NCBI GenBank assembly: GCA_028288445.1
Contig: JAQBNT010000269.1
Location: 1 to 35,711 of the forward strand
Direction: 5' to 3'
DNA from: Hymenobacter sp.
GTDB lineage: Bacteria; Bacteroidota; Bacteroidia; Cytophagales; Hymenobacteraceae
Length of the DNA: 35,711 bases
In this document: piece by piece, positions 16,501 through 23,579 of the stretch
How positions within the stretch are numbered: position 1 is the stretch's first letter
Layout of the letters: the number at the start of each line of letters is the position of its first letter
Translations under genes and position numbers: made by a program
Notes under the pieces: generated by a model
Seen by the model: the letters and a program-made list of their open reading frames with translations, nothing else
Told to the model about the DNA's origin: nothing
The model's database searches: none

Positions 16501-17271
16501 CCCGAAACCAGCGCCATCGCCCCCGAGGTGGCCGATTTGCTGCGCGAAAACCTCGGCCTCACCAACCTGCGCAACTCCTACTTCGAGCGCCTGTTCCGCC
16601 GCGCCGAAGCGCAATGGCCCCACGCCCACGGCACCCTCGCCGACCAGTACCGGATGCACCAGGAGCTGGCCGTGCTCGTCAACCAGGATTTTTACGAAGG
16701 CCAATTGCGCTGCCCGCTGCCCTGGCAGGCCGCCCCGCTCGACCGCGCCGCCTGGCCCGTTGCTTCCGATGATTTCACGGCCGCGCTACGCCGTCAGCGG
16801 GTGGTTTTCGTGCCCACCCAGCGCCAGCCTGAGGATTTATCCATGAAGGAATCGGCGCAGGAAGCCGAGCTGGCCGCCCGCGCCGCCGCCTACGTGGCCC
16901 AGGGCTATGGCGACAAATTCAACCCCGAAACTACCCTCGGCATCATTGCCAGCTACCGCAACCAGGCGGCGCGCATCCGTGCCCGGCTGGCCCAGCTGGC
17001 CCGCGAACTGGCCCTGCCCGCCCTTGCCCAAATCAGCGTCGACACCGTGGAGCGCTACCAGGGCAGCCAGCGCGAGGTCATCATCGTGAGCTTCTGCTGC
17101 CACCACGAGCACCAGCTGGAACTCATGGTATCGCCCGACGAAACCGGACAGGTCGACCGCAAACTGAACGTGGCCCTCACCCGCGCCCGCCAGCAGCTGG
17201 TGCTGCTCGGCAACGCGGAAATGCTGAGCCGCGCCCCCCACCACGCGGCCCTGCTGGACCGGGTGCGGTAG
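13597..17271 (+). CDS. DUF4145/HEPN-like + Cas4/RecB-like nuclease + SF1 (Dna2/UPF1-type) helicase
   Basis: A 1224-residue nucleic-acid enzyme. Residues 1-110 resemble DUF4145/HEPN: the R74-x3-N78-x3-H82 run (LRLAANLVVHE) matches that signature. Residues about 115-250 hold a linker and EPDYLISVTTIAEC. A PD-(D/E)xK nuclease follows with D434 in GRLDLL, E447 and K449 in IELKSS, and the AQAQLYRLLLE motif of Cas4/Dna2 nucleases. The C-terminal SF1 helicase has GPPGTGKT (817-824), AYTNRAVDEI, DEAS (932-935), GDHRQLP (from 956), DQYRMH (1016-1021), VERYQGSQRE (from 1151) and NVALTRAR (from 1191). All catalytic motifs look intact. It stands alone between a lipoprotein and a convergent gene. Roles in DNA repair or anti-phage defence are both possible; the HEPN part favours defence (inference). 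Confidence 0.88.
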   Translation: MPTRYYSRLAALAADPAAAPADQLPKLRKLLETVLRDDCKAREAPFIDLNQAIGQAAYTHELPAALRQQLQALRLAANLVVHESYAGTRAEAAQGFAAVAALVLHLTGAAYAGPALPQPAAEAAAAPTETAAIAATVHIPEAAASTTWRVRVLHADLATGALTVEMAAPADGRPAGPFGLVLPAAYENVLPLAAALHPTLHLIGPVRLADGSVRARRVVLEPDYLISVTTIAECAQRDGTIPEWALLNAFLPDETSRPLVLGNLVNLLLDEEVSHAGRQEESKAKWEATEKRRQLERLAKLAGHATATAELAAASETAPETEDSEAAIVTPFELTADNEQLTAKEFDLEKFFKGRLFRSAPLSLSTLPEFQTRTGVPELLSDLRRHHRTLRETRALGFVAASRTGYQQEPLRLADCFLEPTFLSATYGLQGRLDLLHESSTGYDLIELKSSTKVPHAEPWTNHAAQAQLYRLLLESVFGADGETAGRGRTSILYSNAASGQPAVRRVDQDQDLIDRLLSARNQLVGTELQLARATGPRQTAHLLAPVLHPNLMALPPFGKAKAEKVANAWAAADVVERAYCLELARFAAREMRLTLLGDEARPGDAGGQAGLWLLPQARKYQNFSLLDDLELVEDHSGAPDDARDGLGPHLIFQRPAGGREVNFRAGDTLILYPRRRNARETAAPEAAEETVENPLSHSATQSLSVLDAQVVKVVLAEDLGADGRVVLSVRNRRMAPRYLLGHSHWALEPDTYDTFRREWAGLSSFLSLSPERRKRLLARTGPREPEGWDPAAAPATTAPEVVARALAAPDWFVLCGPPGTGKTRSVLRELAESLYKQDKQVLLAAYTNRAVDEICEQLVEAKLPFIRVGSRLGTSPQYRPYLLDAMIADCASRQTVRARLTGTPFYVGTVASLLGKPELFMLKQFDVAVVDEASQVLESPMLALLAKVKKFILIGDHRQLPAVVAQEPETSAIAPEVADLLRENLGLTNLRNSYFERLFRRAEAQWPHAHGTLADQYRMHQELAVLVNQDFYEGQLRCPLPWQAAPLDRAAWPVASDDFTAALRRQRVVFVPTQRQPEDLSMKESAQEAELAARAAAYVAQGYGDKFNPETTLGIIASYRNQAARIRARLAQLARELALPALAQISVDTVERYQGSQREVIIVSFCCHHEHQLELMVSPDETGQVDRKLNVALTRARQQLVLLGNAEMLSRAPHHAALLDRVR

Positions 17272-17308
17272 TGAGCGCGGCTCCGCGTTTTCTGGTTTGT
17301 TGGCTGTT

Positions 17309-18223
17309 CTACTTGATGTCCACCACTTCCACTTCAAAGCGTATGGCCGTGTTGGGACCGATGCTGCCGGAAGACCCCTGCGCGCCATAGGCCAGCGCCG
17401 ATGGCAGTAGCAGCTCAGCCTTGTCGCCTTTGTGCATCAGGGCAATGCCTTCTTCGAAGCCTGGAACCAAACGGTTAGTCCCGTATTTGAAGACTAGCGG
17501 CGAGTTAGCGGTTGAGGCATCGAACACCTTGCCGGTCGCATCAAAAAAATGCCCGGTATACTGCACCGTTACCGTGTTCCCGATGACCGGCCGCGCCGCG
17601 CTGGGGTTGGTGGTGACGGGAAGAAAGTAGAGCCCGGACGCCTGTTTCTGGGCCGTAGTGATGTTCTTGGCGGCCAGGTAACTGGTAAGCAGGTTGTCAT
17701 CGTACACCGGAACATCAATTATTTCTACTTCAAAACGTACTACCGAGTTCGCCGGAAGGTTCTTGCCTGACGCCGGGCCGAAAGCCAGCGCGGAAGGCAG
17801 CAGCAGCTCCGCCTTATCCCCAACGTGCATCAGCGAAATTCCCTCCTCAAAGCCCGGGGGTGTTTGGCCCGCGCCCAGTACGAAGGACAATAGGGGGTTG
17901 GTACGCATGGAAGACGCATCGAACACCGTGCCGGCAGCATCCAGCAAGTGGCCGGTAAACAGCACCGCCACCGCCGAGCCGACAGTGACTTTGGTACCTG
18001 TTGGGTTCGTTCTGACCGGCAGGAAATAAAGGCCGGAGGGCTGTTTCTGGGCTGTGGTGATGTTATTGTCGGCCAGATACTTGATGATAGTCTCCTGGTC
18101 AATGCCGCTGTAATCCTTGATTTCGGGGGCATCCTTCTTACACGCGGTGGTAAACAGGCCGGCCGAGGCCAGCACGGCTAGGAGAAACAGACGCGTGAGC
18201 ACGGTGGAAAAGTAGGGTTTCAT
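17309..18223 (-). CDS. Lipoprotein with two tandem FKBP peptidyl-prolyl isomerase domains
   Basis: A 304-residue periplasmic lipoprotein. The signal MKPYFSTVLTRLFLLAVLAS ends at the lipobox FTTACKK. Two FKBP-type domains follow (about 55-165 and 185-304), each with ITTAQKQxSGLYFLPV, a central TGH..DA.G.VFDAS, PGFEEGI.LMH.GDKAELLLPSALA and a final strand RFEVE. The repeats match closely at protein and DNA level, a recent internal duplication. FKBP proteins catalyse cis-trans isomerisation of prolyl bonds; here the substrate would be an exported protein. It is last in a minus-strand run after DUF2809 (54-nt gap). A possible -7 box TACTTTTA lies at 18247-18240, 17 nt upstream. Confidence 0.9.
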   Translation of the reverse strand: MKPYFSTVLTRLFLLAVLASAGLFTTACKKDAPEIKDYSGIDQETIIKYLADNNITTAQKQPSGLYFLPVRTNPTGTKVTVGSAVAVLFTGHLLDAAGTVFDASSMRTNPLLSFVLGAGQTPPGFEEGISLMHVGDKAELLLPSALAFGPASGKNLPANSVVRFEVEIIDVPVYDDNLLTSYLAAKNITTAQKQASGLYFLPVTTNPSAARPVIGNTVTVQYTGHFFDATGKVFDASTANSPLVFKYGTNRLVPGFEEGIALMHKGDKAELLLPSALAYGAQGSSGSIGPNTAIRFEVEVVDIK

Positions 18224-18239
18224 AGGCTGATTTTTGGGG

Positions 18240-18247
18240 TAAAAGTA
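18240..18247 (-). promoter_or_regulatory. Possible -7 box for the FKBP lipoprotein
   Basis: Read on the minus strand this is TACTTTTA, one mismatch from TAnnTTTG, 17 nt before the ATG. The same octamer precedes the helicase gene at 13559. No clear -33 element is visible, so the gene might also be read through from DUF2809. Confidence 0.35.
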
Positions 18248-18277
18248 GGGTATCAAGGCCTGCAGAACATGAATTTG

Positions 18278-18709
18278 CTATCCGGCGTTCGCGTTTTTTA
18301 CTGGGGCAATGGCCCGCACGGCCGCAGCCTTCCCCAGGCGAGGTGGGCTAAAACCGGCCTCAAGCCCCAGCGCCAGTCCAACTCCCAGCGTGTAGGCCAG
18401 CAGGTCGGCCCACTCAAACCGGCTGCCCAGCACGACGCGCGCCACCCGCGAATGCTGCCAGCCCAACCAGCTCAGCAGGTGTACATATTGCAAGGTCTCA
18501 ATAGCATAAGCCGTGAGCAGCACTCCGAGGGCTACCTTTTTTGGCGCGGCTGCCAGCAAGCCACGGGCCAGACAATAGAGGAAGATGGTAGCCAAAAAAT
18601 CGCCGGCGTAGGGCCGAATAATTCCATCGTGTACGAACAGGGCGATAAACACTTCCAGCATTAATAATAAGCTGGCCGCCAGTAAATAATGCTTCTGAAT
18701 GCGAATCAT
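18278..18709 (-). CDS. DUF2809 family integral membrane protein
   Basis: A 143-residue polytopic inner-membrane protein with about four hydrophobic segments. The segment LLMLEVFIALFVHDGIIRPYAGDFLATIFLYC near residues 15-46 carries the IRPYxGD signature of DUF2809, whose function is unknown. A middle stretch WLGWQHSRVARVVLGSRFEWADLLAYTLG is also typical. It follows the MpaB-like gene by 27 nt and precedes the FKBP gene, so these probably share a transcript. Confidence 0.85.
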   Translation of the reverse strand: MIRIQKHYLLAASLLLMLEVFIALFVHDGIIRPYAGDFLATIFLYCLARGLLAAAPKKVALGVLLTAYAIETLQYVHLLSWLGWQHSRVARVVLGSRFEWADLLAYTLGVGLALGLEAGFSPPRLGKAAAVRAIAPVKNANAG

Positions 18710-18736
18710 GCGACAACTAAAATCCGGCTTGTGTAA

Positions 18737-19561
18737 TCAACCGTGGTGCATCGGGCACCGGCGGGCGGGCTGCATGGTCACCGCCATTGCGGCCAGTGCC
18801 ACCGGGGCCGCATCCAGCGCCTGAATGCGGGCCAGATACTCCGCCGGCAGCATGGCATTCCTGGCCGACTGGCTCACCCGCCAGTGCCGCGTAAGGCGGT
18901 AGAAAACCACGGCAGGGCTTATGAAACTACCTACCGGCAGCTGCAAAAGCTGCCGCACCCGGGCGGGCACCACTAAGCCCTGCACCAACCGCAGCAGCTG
19001 GTAGCGCGGGCCGCCCAGGTGCCGCCGGTATTGCACGTACAAATCGGCCGTGTAGGCGCTGGCGGCCATGTCGGCGGCCAAGTGCTGCGCCCGCGCCACT
19101 TGCCACCCGGCGTAGGAGGTGGGCAAATCGGGCACGCCCATGCGCCGCCCCACGCGGCAAAACACCGCCACAATCTCCTCGCGCTCGGCCTCGGTCAGGG
19201 GCCGTTCCAGCACCTCAAAAGCCCGCATAGAATAGCCAATGAGCATAAACAGCACATCGCGGTAGGCCCAGGCCGGAATGGCCCGCCCGCGCTTAGCCTC
19301 CACCGCCGCGTGGATGGCGGCAATGCTGTCAATGGCCCGTTCGGCCCCGGCGCGGTCGGCAAACACGATGCGGCGGGCGTAGTCGACCGTGGAAAAGAGC
19401 CGCGCCAGCGGGTCGGCGGGCAGGCGGCCGGTGAAGTAAAGCCAGTCCACGGCCTTGTTGAGGGCGAACTCGGCCGCCGCCCCGGCGAAGATGAACAGCA
19501 CCGTATCGGCCGTGCCCCAGATGCGGCGCACGATGGAATTGGGGGCCACGAAGTAATTCAT
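18737..19561 (-). CDS. MpaB/latex-clearing-protein-like oxygenase (DUF2236)
   Basis: A 274-residue all-helical protein of the DUF2236 family, which contains heme-dependent oxygenases such as MpaB and the rubber oxygenase Lcp. Supporting features: an N-terminal SIVRRIWGTADTVLFIFAGAAAE, FSTVDYARRIVFAD, an internal IAAIHAAVEAKRGRAIPAWAYRDVLFMLIGY block that includes a likely heme-ligand His, and a Leu/Arg-rich C-terminal bundle. The true substrate is unknown. It is first in a likely transcript with DUF2809. A clean -7 box TAATTTTG sits at 19588-19581, about 20 nt upstream of the start. Confidence 0.8.
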   Translation of the reverse strand: MNYFVAPNSIVRRIWGTADTVLFIFAGAAAEFALNKAVDWLYFTGRLPADPLARLFSTVDYARRIVFADRAGAERAIDSIAAIHAAVEAKRGRAIPAWAYRDVLFMLIGYSMRAFEVLERPLTEAEREEIVAVFCRVGRRMGVPDLPTSYAGWQVARAQHLAADMAASAYTADLYVQYRRHLGGPRYQLLRLVQGLVVPARVRQLLQLPVGSFISPAVVFYRLTRHWRVSQSARNAMLPAEYLARIQALDAAPVALAAMAVTMQPARRCPMHHG

Positions 19562-19580
19562 AACGTATTTCTAGCAGGAG

Positions 19581-19588
19581 CAAAATTA
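19581..19588 (-). promoter_or_regulatory. Bacteroidota -7 box for the MpaB-like gene
   Basis: Minus-strand TAATTTTG matches the TAnnTTTG consensus exactly, 19 nt upstream of the ATG at 19561. The -33 element is not obvious. Upstream, ACTTTG (19635-19640) and CAAAGT (19646-19651) form a 6-bp dyad with a 5-nt spacer that could be a regulator site. Confidence 0.5.
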
Positions 19589-19716
19589 GAACGCCGGGCG
19601 GCGGGCTGATAATTCTGCTGTAAATTTATAAAGAACTTTGTAATTCAAAGTAAGTACCATTAATTAATTGACCAACGAGTTAGCGCACGTCGGAGACACG
19701 CGCCAGCATATAGTAA

Positions 19717-22032
19717 TTATTTGCTGAGCAAATTCGGCACCGCCTTTCCAACCGCCACCCTCGGCCGCTTGTAGAAATACAGTATTAGCAGGGGCAGCAG
19801 CGTCAACTCAGCCACGACGCCGAACAGCAGCGTGAGGCCAATGAGCAGGCCGACGTAGAACGTGCCGTCGAACTTCGAGAACAGCAGCGTGGAGAAACCG
19901 CCCACCAGAATGAGCGAGGTGGTAATTACTGCTTTGCCCGCCAGCAGGTACGTGTAGCGCACGGCCTTGAAAATGTCCGGCTCCTTGCCCAGCGTGAGGC
20001 GCAGCTTGCTGATAAAGTGGATAGTGTCATCCACCGCGATGCCGAAGGCGATGGTGAAAATGATGCTGGTGCTCACTTTCATGTTCACGCCGGCCAGGCC
20101 CATCACGCCGGCCACGATGATAATGGGCAGCAGGTTGGGGATGAGCACCACGATGGTCATGCGGAAGGATTTGAACAGCGCCAGCACGATGAGCGTGACC
20201 ATCGCCACATCAATGGCCATGCCCTGAATCATGTTCAGGGTCAGGTTTTCGTTGTTTTTGTCGATGAGATTGGACGAGCCGGTGAGGCGGGTGCGGAGCA
20301 CGGTACTGTCGGTGCTGGTGCGCAGGTAGCGGCGCAGGGCCGCGTTCAGCTTGTCGGCCCGGATGCTGCCTACGTCGGCCATGCGGCCGGTGAGGCGGCC
20401 GGCCGAGCCATCGGGCAGGGCCAGGGCGCTGAATTCGGGCTTTTTGCGGAACTGGCGGAGCTTGCCGCGCAGGCTGCGCATTTCGAGGGTGTCGGTGGGC
20501 AGGCGGTACTCGGCCAGGCCGCCGCCGTGCAGGGCCTTGCGCACCGACTTCACCAGCGTGACGGGCGAGGCGGCGAAACGCAGGCCGTAGGTATCGGCCA
20601 GATACCCCTCGATGCGCTCGGTCTGGCGCAGCACGGCCAGGTTGTAGATGTCGCGGCCACCGGCTGGTTTCAGCTCCAGCTCGAAGGGCCGCACGCCGGC
20701 AAACTGCCGGTCGAAAAAGGCGAAATCCTGTCGGACGGGGTCGCTTTTGGAAAGGTCATCGAGCAGCGAGGAATTGATGTGGACCCGCGTGGCCAGCCCG
20801 ATGGACGCCGCCAGCACCAGCCCGCTCAGCGTGAAAATCAGCCGTCGCCGCACCAGCACCTGCCGAAACAAGCGGCCGAGCACGCCGTCCCAGCTGTGGC
20901 CCTGGCGGCGCGGCTCCCGCAAGGCCGGCTTGCCCAGCAGCACCAGCATGGCCGGCAGCAGCGTGAAGCTGAGGATGAAGGCCAGAATAACCGCAATGCC
21001 CGTGAACAGCCCGAAGTTGTGGATGGGCCGAATCGTACTCGTCATCAGCGTGAAAAAGCCCAGGCTGGTGGTGAGCGCCGACAGCCCCGACCCAAACCCC
21101 GATTCCTTAATGGTGACGCGCAGCGCGTCCTTCTTGCTGGCCCCGTAGCCCAGCTCGCTCACGTAGCGGCTGATGATGTGAATCGTGTCGCTCATGCCCA
21201 CCACGAAGAGCATGAGCGGGAGCAGGGCCGTCATCAAATCGATGCTGACCCCGAACGCGGCCATGATGCCCAGCCCCCACAAAATGGCCCCCAGCACCAC
21301 CACCAGCGGCAGCACCACGCCCCACCACGTCCGAAACGTGAGCCACAGCAGGCCCGTCACCAGCAGCACCGACAGCGACATAAACACCACCAATTCCCAC
21401 TTCAGCCTATCCACAAACACGGACTGCGCCACGATGCGGCCCGCGAAATGCACCCGTTCATCCGGAATGTGTAGGCGGGCCAGGCCGCCGCGCAGGGCCG
21501 CAAACAGCGAGTCGCCGGGCGGCTTTTCGAGGTCGGGCGTGAGCTGGAGCACCAGGGCCAGCGCGCGGGCATCAGGGCTGAACACGTTGCCCACCAGGCC
21601 GGGCGTGCGGTAAATCAGGGTCGAGTCGGCGGCGCGGCGGGCGGGGTCGGCGCCGTAGGCATCGGGGTGCAGGTAGGGGAGGCTGAACACCCCCAGGCCC
21701 TCCACCACGGTGTTGGCCAGCGTGGTGGGCGAGGTAACGTGCCGCACGTTCTTCTGCCGGGCGGCCAGCCGCGTCAGCGAGTCCACCTGGGCCAGGAAAG
21801 CGGGGTCGAACACGGTGCGGCCCGCCGGGGCTTCGAGGCCCAGCAGCAGGTAGTCGTTGTCGTTGCCGAAGCGCTGGGTGTAGCCCTGGTAGTAGTCCAG
21901 GTCGGGGTCGCCGGCGGGGTAGAAGTCGTTGAAATTGTAATTGAACCGCAGCTGGGCCACGAAGAAGGCACTCAGGGCCGTGAGCAGGCCCAGCACGAGC
22001 AGGGTGGTATGGGCGTAACGACGAAGGGACAT
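19717..22032 (-). CDS. RND-superfamily (MMPL/SSD-type) transporter
   Basis: A 771-residue inner-membrane transporter. The layout is two repeats, each with one leading membrane helix, a large periplasmic domain (about residues 30-200 and 395-580) and a five-helix bundle. The first bundle holds GMSDTIHIISRYVSE and the second GIAVDDTIHFISKLR, the paired proton-relay motifs (GxxxD) of RND/MMPL proteins. The C-terminus LLILYFYKRPRVA ends the last helix. Such single-gene RND proteins export lipids or hydrophobic molecules. The start MSLRRYAHTT was chosen because the longer frame adds 37 residues of non-membrane sequence. It is divergent from the ankyrin gene and 155 nt upstream of the MpaB-like gene on the same strand. 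Confidence 0.9.
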   Translation of the reverse strand: MSLRRYAHTTLLVLGLLTALSAFFVAQLRFNYNFNDFYPAGDPDLDYYQGYTQRFGNDNDYLLLGLEAPAGRTVFDPAFLAQVDSLTRLAARQKNVRHVTSPTTLANTVVEGLGVFSLPYLHPDAYGADPARRAADSTLIYRTPGLVGNVFSPDARALALVLQLTPDLEKPPGDSLFAALRGGLARLHIPDERVHFAGRIVAQSVFVDRLKWELVVFMSLSVLLVTGLLWLTFRTWWGVVLPLVVVLGAILWGLGIMAAFGVSIDLMTALLPLMLFVVGMSDTIHIISRYVSELGYGASKKDALRVTIKESGFGSGLSALTTSLGFFTLMTSTIRPIHNFGLFTGIAVILAFILSFTLLPAMLVLLGKPALREPRRQGHSWDGVLGRLFRQVLVRRRLIFTLSGLVLAASIGLATRVHINSSLLDDLSKSDPVRQDFAFFDRQFAGVRPFELELKPAGGRDIYNLAVLRQTERIEGYLADTYGLRFAASPVTLVKSVRKALHGGGLAEYRLPTDTLEMRSLRGKLRQFRKKPEFSALALPDGSAGRLTGRMADVGSIRADKLNAALRRYLRTSTDSTVLRTRLTGSSNLIDKNNENLTLNMIQGMAIDVAMVTLIVLALFKSFRMTIVVLIPNLLPIIIVAGVMGLAGVNMKVSTSIIFTIAFGIAVDDTIHFISKLRLTLGKEPDIFKAVRYTYLLAGKAVITTSLILVGGFSTLLFSKFDGTFYVGLLIGLTLLFGVVAELTLLPLLILYFYKRPRVAVGKAVPNLLSK

Positions 22033-22358
22033 AAAGGGAATTAGCACGACTGCTGAAGCCGCATCATCTTTCGGGCGACGTAGTCGGGGCGTTCGAATCG
22101 CCCCAAACCGCACAAACATCGCAGCTACCAGCAACGCCCCCATTTCCCCAATTGTTTCGGATTCCGGCCTTTAAAAATCCCCGGTTTGCTCACCCCTCGC
22201 TGGCGCCGCTGGCCCTGCGGGTGCGCCCGTATTACTTTTTACACAACGACTTTGACTTATTAAAGCAGGAGGGTTTTTGCTGCGGATACCGTCCCCGGCA
22301 AGCCCATCTTTGTGGTTTAGCCCACTCCAAACCCAGCTACTTTGCCTTATATAGCACT
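22033..22358. other. Divergent intergenic region between RND and ankyrin genes
   Basis: A 326-nt gene-free stretch. It becomes AT-rich from about 22229 on. CATCTTTG at 22305-22312 is one base from a -7 box for the ankyrin gene, with TTTTTG at 22274-22279 upstream, though spacing is longer than usual. The open frame through it is not supported as coding because the signal peptide of the ankyrin protein begins at 22359. I see no repeat or RNA gene here. Confidence 0.4.
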
Positions 22359-22817
22359 ATGAAAAAAGCGTTATTCTATGCGGTTGCCCTCTACTGTTTC
22401 GTTCTCACCGCACAGGCCCAAACCCCCGCCCAAACCCAGGGCATGGCCAAGGCCATCCTGAAAAACGATGCCGCCGCCGCCGAAGCGCTGCTGGCCGCGG
22501 GCGTCAACCCCAACGCCGCAGTAGAGGTCGTGCCCGGCTTCCCCACCACCTACCTCATCACCGCGGCCTCCAACAACAGCCTCGCCTTGGTCCAACTGCT
22601 GCTCAAGCACAAGGCCCAGGTCAACCAGGCCGATGCCTTCAAAGCCACCGCCCTGATGGCGGCCGTCGGCAAAGGCAACAAAGCCATGGTGGAACTCCTG
22701 CTCAGCACCGGGGCCGATGCCCGCGCCAAAGACGACGAGGGCAAAGACGCCCTGGCCCTGGCCAAAGAAGGAGGCCACCAGGAAATTATCACGCTCCTGG
22801 AACAGAAGCTGAAATAA
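22359..22817 (+). CDS. Secreted ankyrin-repeat protein
   Basis: A 152-residue protein with a Sec signal peptide MKKALFYAVALYCFVLTAQAQ and about four ankyrin units: AILKNDAAAAEALLAAGVNPNA, then one around TYLITAASNNSLALVQLLLKH, one around ATALMAAVGKGNKAMVELLLSTGADARA, and a last DGKDALALAKEGGHQEII-like unit. Ankyrin repeats bind proteins; the location would be periplasmic. The start at 22359 is chosen because the upstream extension lacks protein-like composition. It is followed 92 nt later by a small secreted gene on the same strand. Confidence 0.88.
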   Translation: MKKALFYAVALYCFVLTAQAQTPAQTQGMAKAILKNDAAAAEALLAAGVNPNAAVEVVPGFPTTYLITAASNNSLALVQLLLKHKAQVNQADAFKATALMAAVGKGNKAMVELLLSTGADARAKDDEGKDALALAKEGGHQEIITLLEQKLK

Positions 22818-22909
22818 GGGGCGGGGCATCATAAAAGGGCCGCCGTGGTGTATCTTAGGGCCTGCTAACCGTTGCGTTACATTCACCCCCTCACCTTCAC
22901 CCGTTTCTT

Positions 22910-23116
22910 ATGAAAAAGACCCTGCTCGCCCTCGCCCTGTTTGCCTTCGCCGGCACCACCGCTTTCGCCCACGACGGCCACGACAAAGACGGTAAAAAAG
23001 GCAAGAAAGAATCCTGCGCCAAAAGCACCGCCGGCGGCCACTCGTGCTGCATGAAAGGCGGCAAAACCGCCAGCGTGAAGCCCGCCGCTAAGCCGGAGGC
23101 TGCCGTTAAGCTGTAA
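22910..23116 (+). CDS. Small secreted Cys/His-rich protein
   Basis: A 68-residue precursor with signal peptide MKKTLLALALFAFAGTTAFA. The mature part is only about 48 residues, Lys-rich, with HDGHDKDG, a Cys, GGHSCCMKGG and a repetitive Ala/Lys/Pro tail. Clustered His, Cys and Met residues suggest metal (for example copper) binding in the periplasm, but this is inference. A strong terminator (23149-23178) follows, so it ends its transcript. Its last codons and the downstream terminator resemble those of the 23580-23990 gene. Confidence 0.75.
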   Translation: MKKTLLALALFAFAGTTAFAHDGHDKDGKKGKKESCAKSTAGGHSCCMKGGKTASVKPAAKPEAAVKL

Positions 23117-23148
23117 TCACCGCCGGCCCCGGCCGCTGCTGAGAACCC

Positions 23149-23179
23149 AAAAGCCGCTTCGGAAACGAGGCGGCTTTTT
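23149..23179 (+). terminator. Rho-independent terminator after the Cys/His-rich gene
   Basis: AAAAGCCGC (23149-23157) and GCGGCTTTT (23170-23178) form a perfect 9-bp stem with a 12-nt loop followed by further T. The A-rich left flank makes it potentially bidirectional. The stem matches that of the terminator at 24021-24053. Confidence 0.85.
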
Positions 23180-23235
23180 CAATTAATCCCCTTCCCTCAG
23201 AAGAATCCTTCCCGCATAGCTCCCCCATACTCCTC

Positions 23236-23508
23236 TTCATTTTGAATACACTACCCTTCGTTTCAATAGCACTACTCTTCGTTTTATCCGTCCTACATCT
23301 CGTCTCGATAATACAATACGTCGTCTCAATCACCCTACTACTCGTCTCAATAATACCCGCATTCGTTTCAGTATTCCTCGCTTTCGTCTCACCTATACTA
23401 CTATTCATCTCACTTATACTACCTTTCGTTTTACTTAAACCCCGCTTCGTCTTAGTTGTAATACCTTTCGTTTCAACCACGCTACCAATCATTTCAGCCG
23501 TGCTACTC
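23236..23508. repeat. Array of thirteen 21-nt units, core TTCGTYTCA (array 2)
   Basis: Units begin every 21 nt from 23236 through 23488 (13 units, 273 nt, no phase slips). The first nine bases are TTCGTTTCA, TTCGTCTCA or close variants, nearly all differing by transitions (C/T or G/A). The rest varies, with a frequent CTAC at unit positions 16-19. GC content is near 40%, far below the neighbouring genes. The plus strand is open as hydrophobic Phe-Val-Ser heptads and the minus strand as Glu-Thr-Lys heptads. It fills the gene-free stretch between the terminator at 23149-23179 and the winged-helix gene at 23580. A possible further degenerate unit lies at 23215. I do not recognise it as a named element. 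Confidence 0.92.
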
Positions 23509-23579
23509 AACCGATTTGCTGCAGGCGCGAGGCTGGACAACTGTTCCCATCCTTTCAGCCCTGTTCACCCGCCCTGCCC

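Noticed and set aside
20017..21474. A 485-codon plus-strand open frame
   Set aside because: It is antisense to the RND transporter, His/Gln/Arg-rich, and has no recognisable motif; the minus-strand product is clearly real.
23236..23508. CRISPR array
   Set aside because: The unit is 21 nt with a variable part of only about 12 nt, repeats are degenerate and no cas operon is present; the Cas4-like domain at 13597-17271 is fused to a helicase and is not near.
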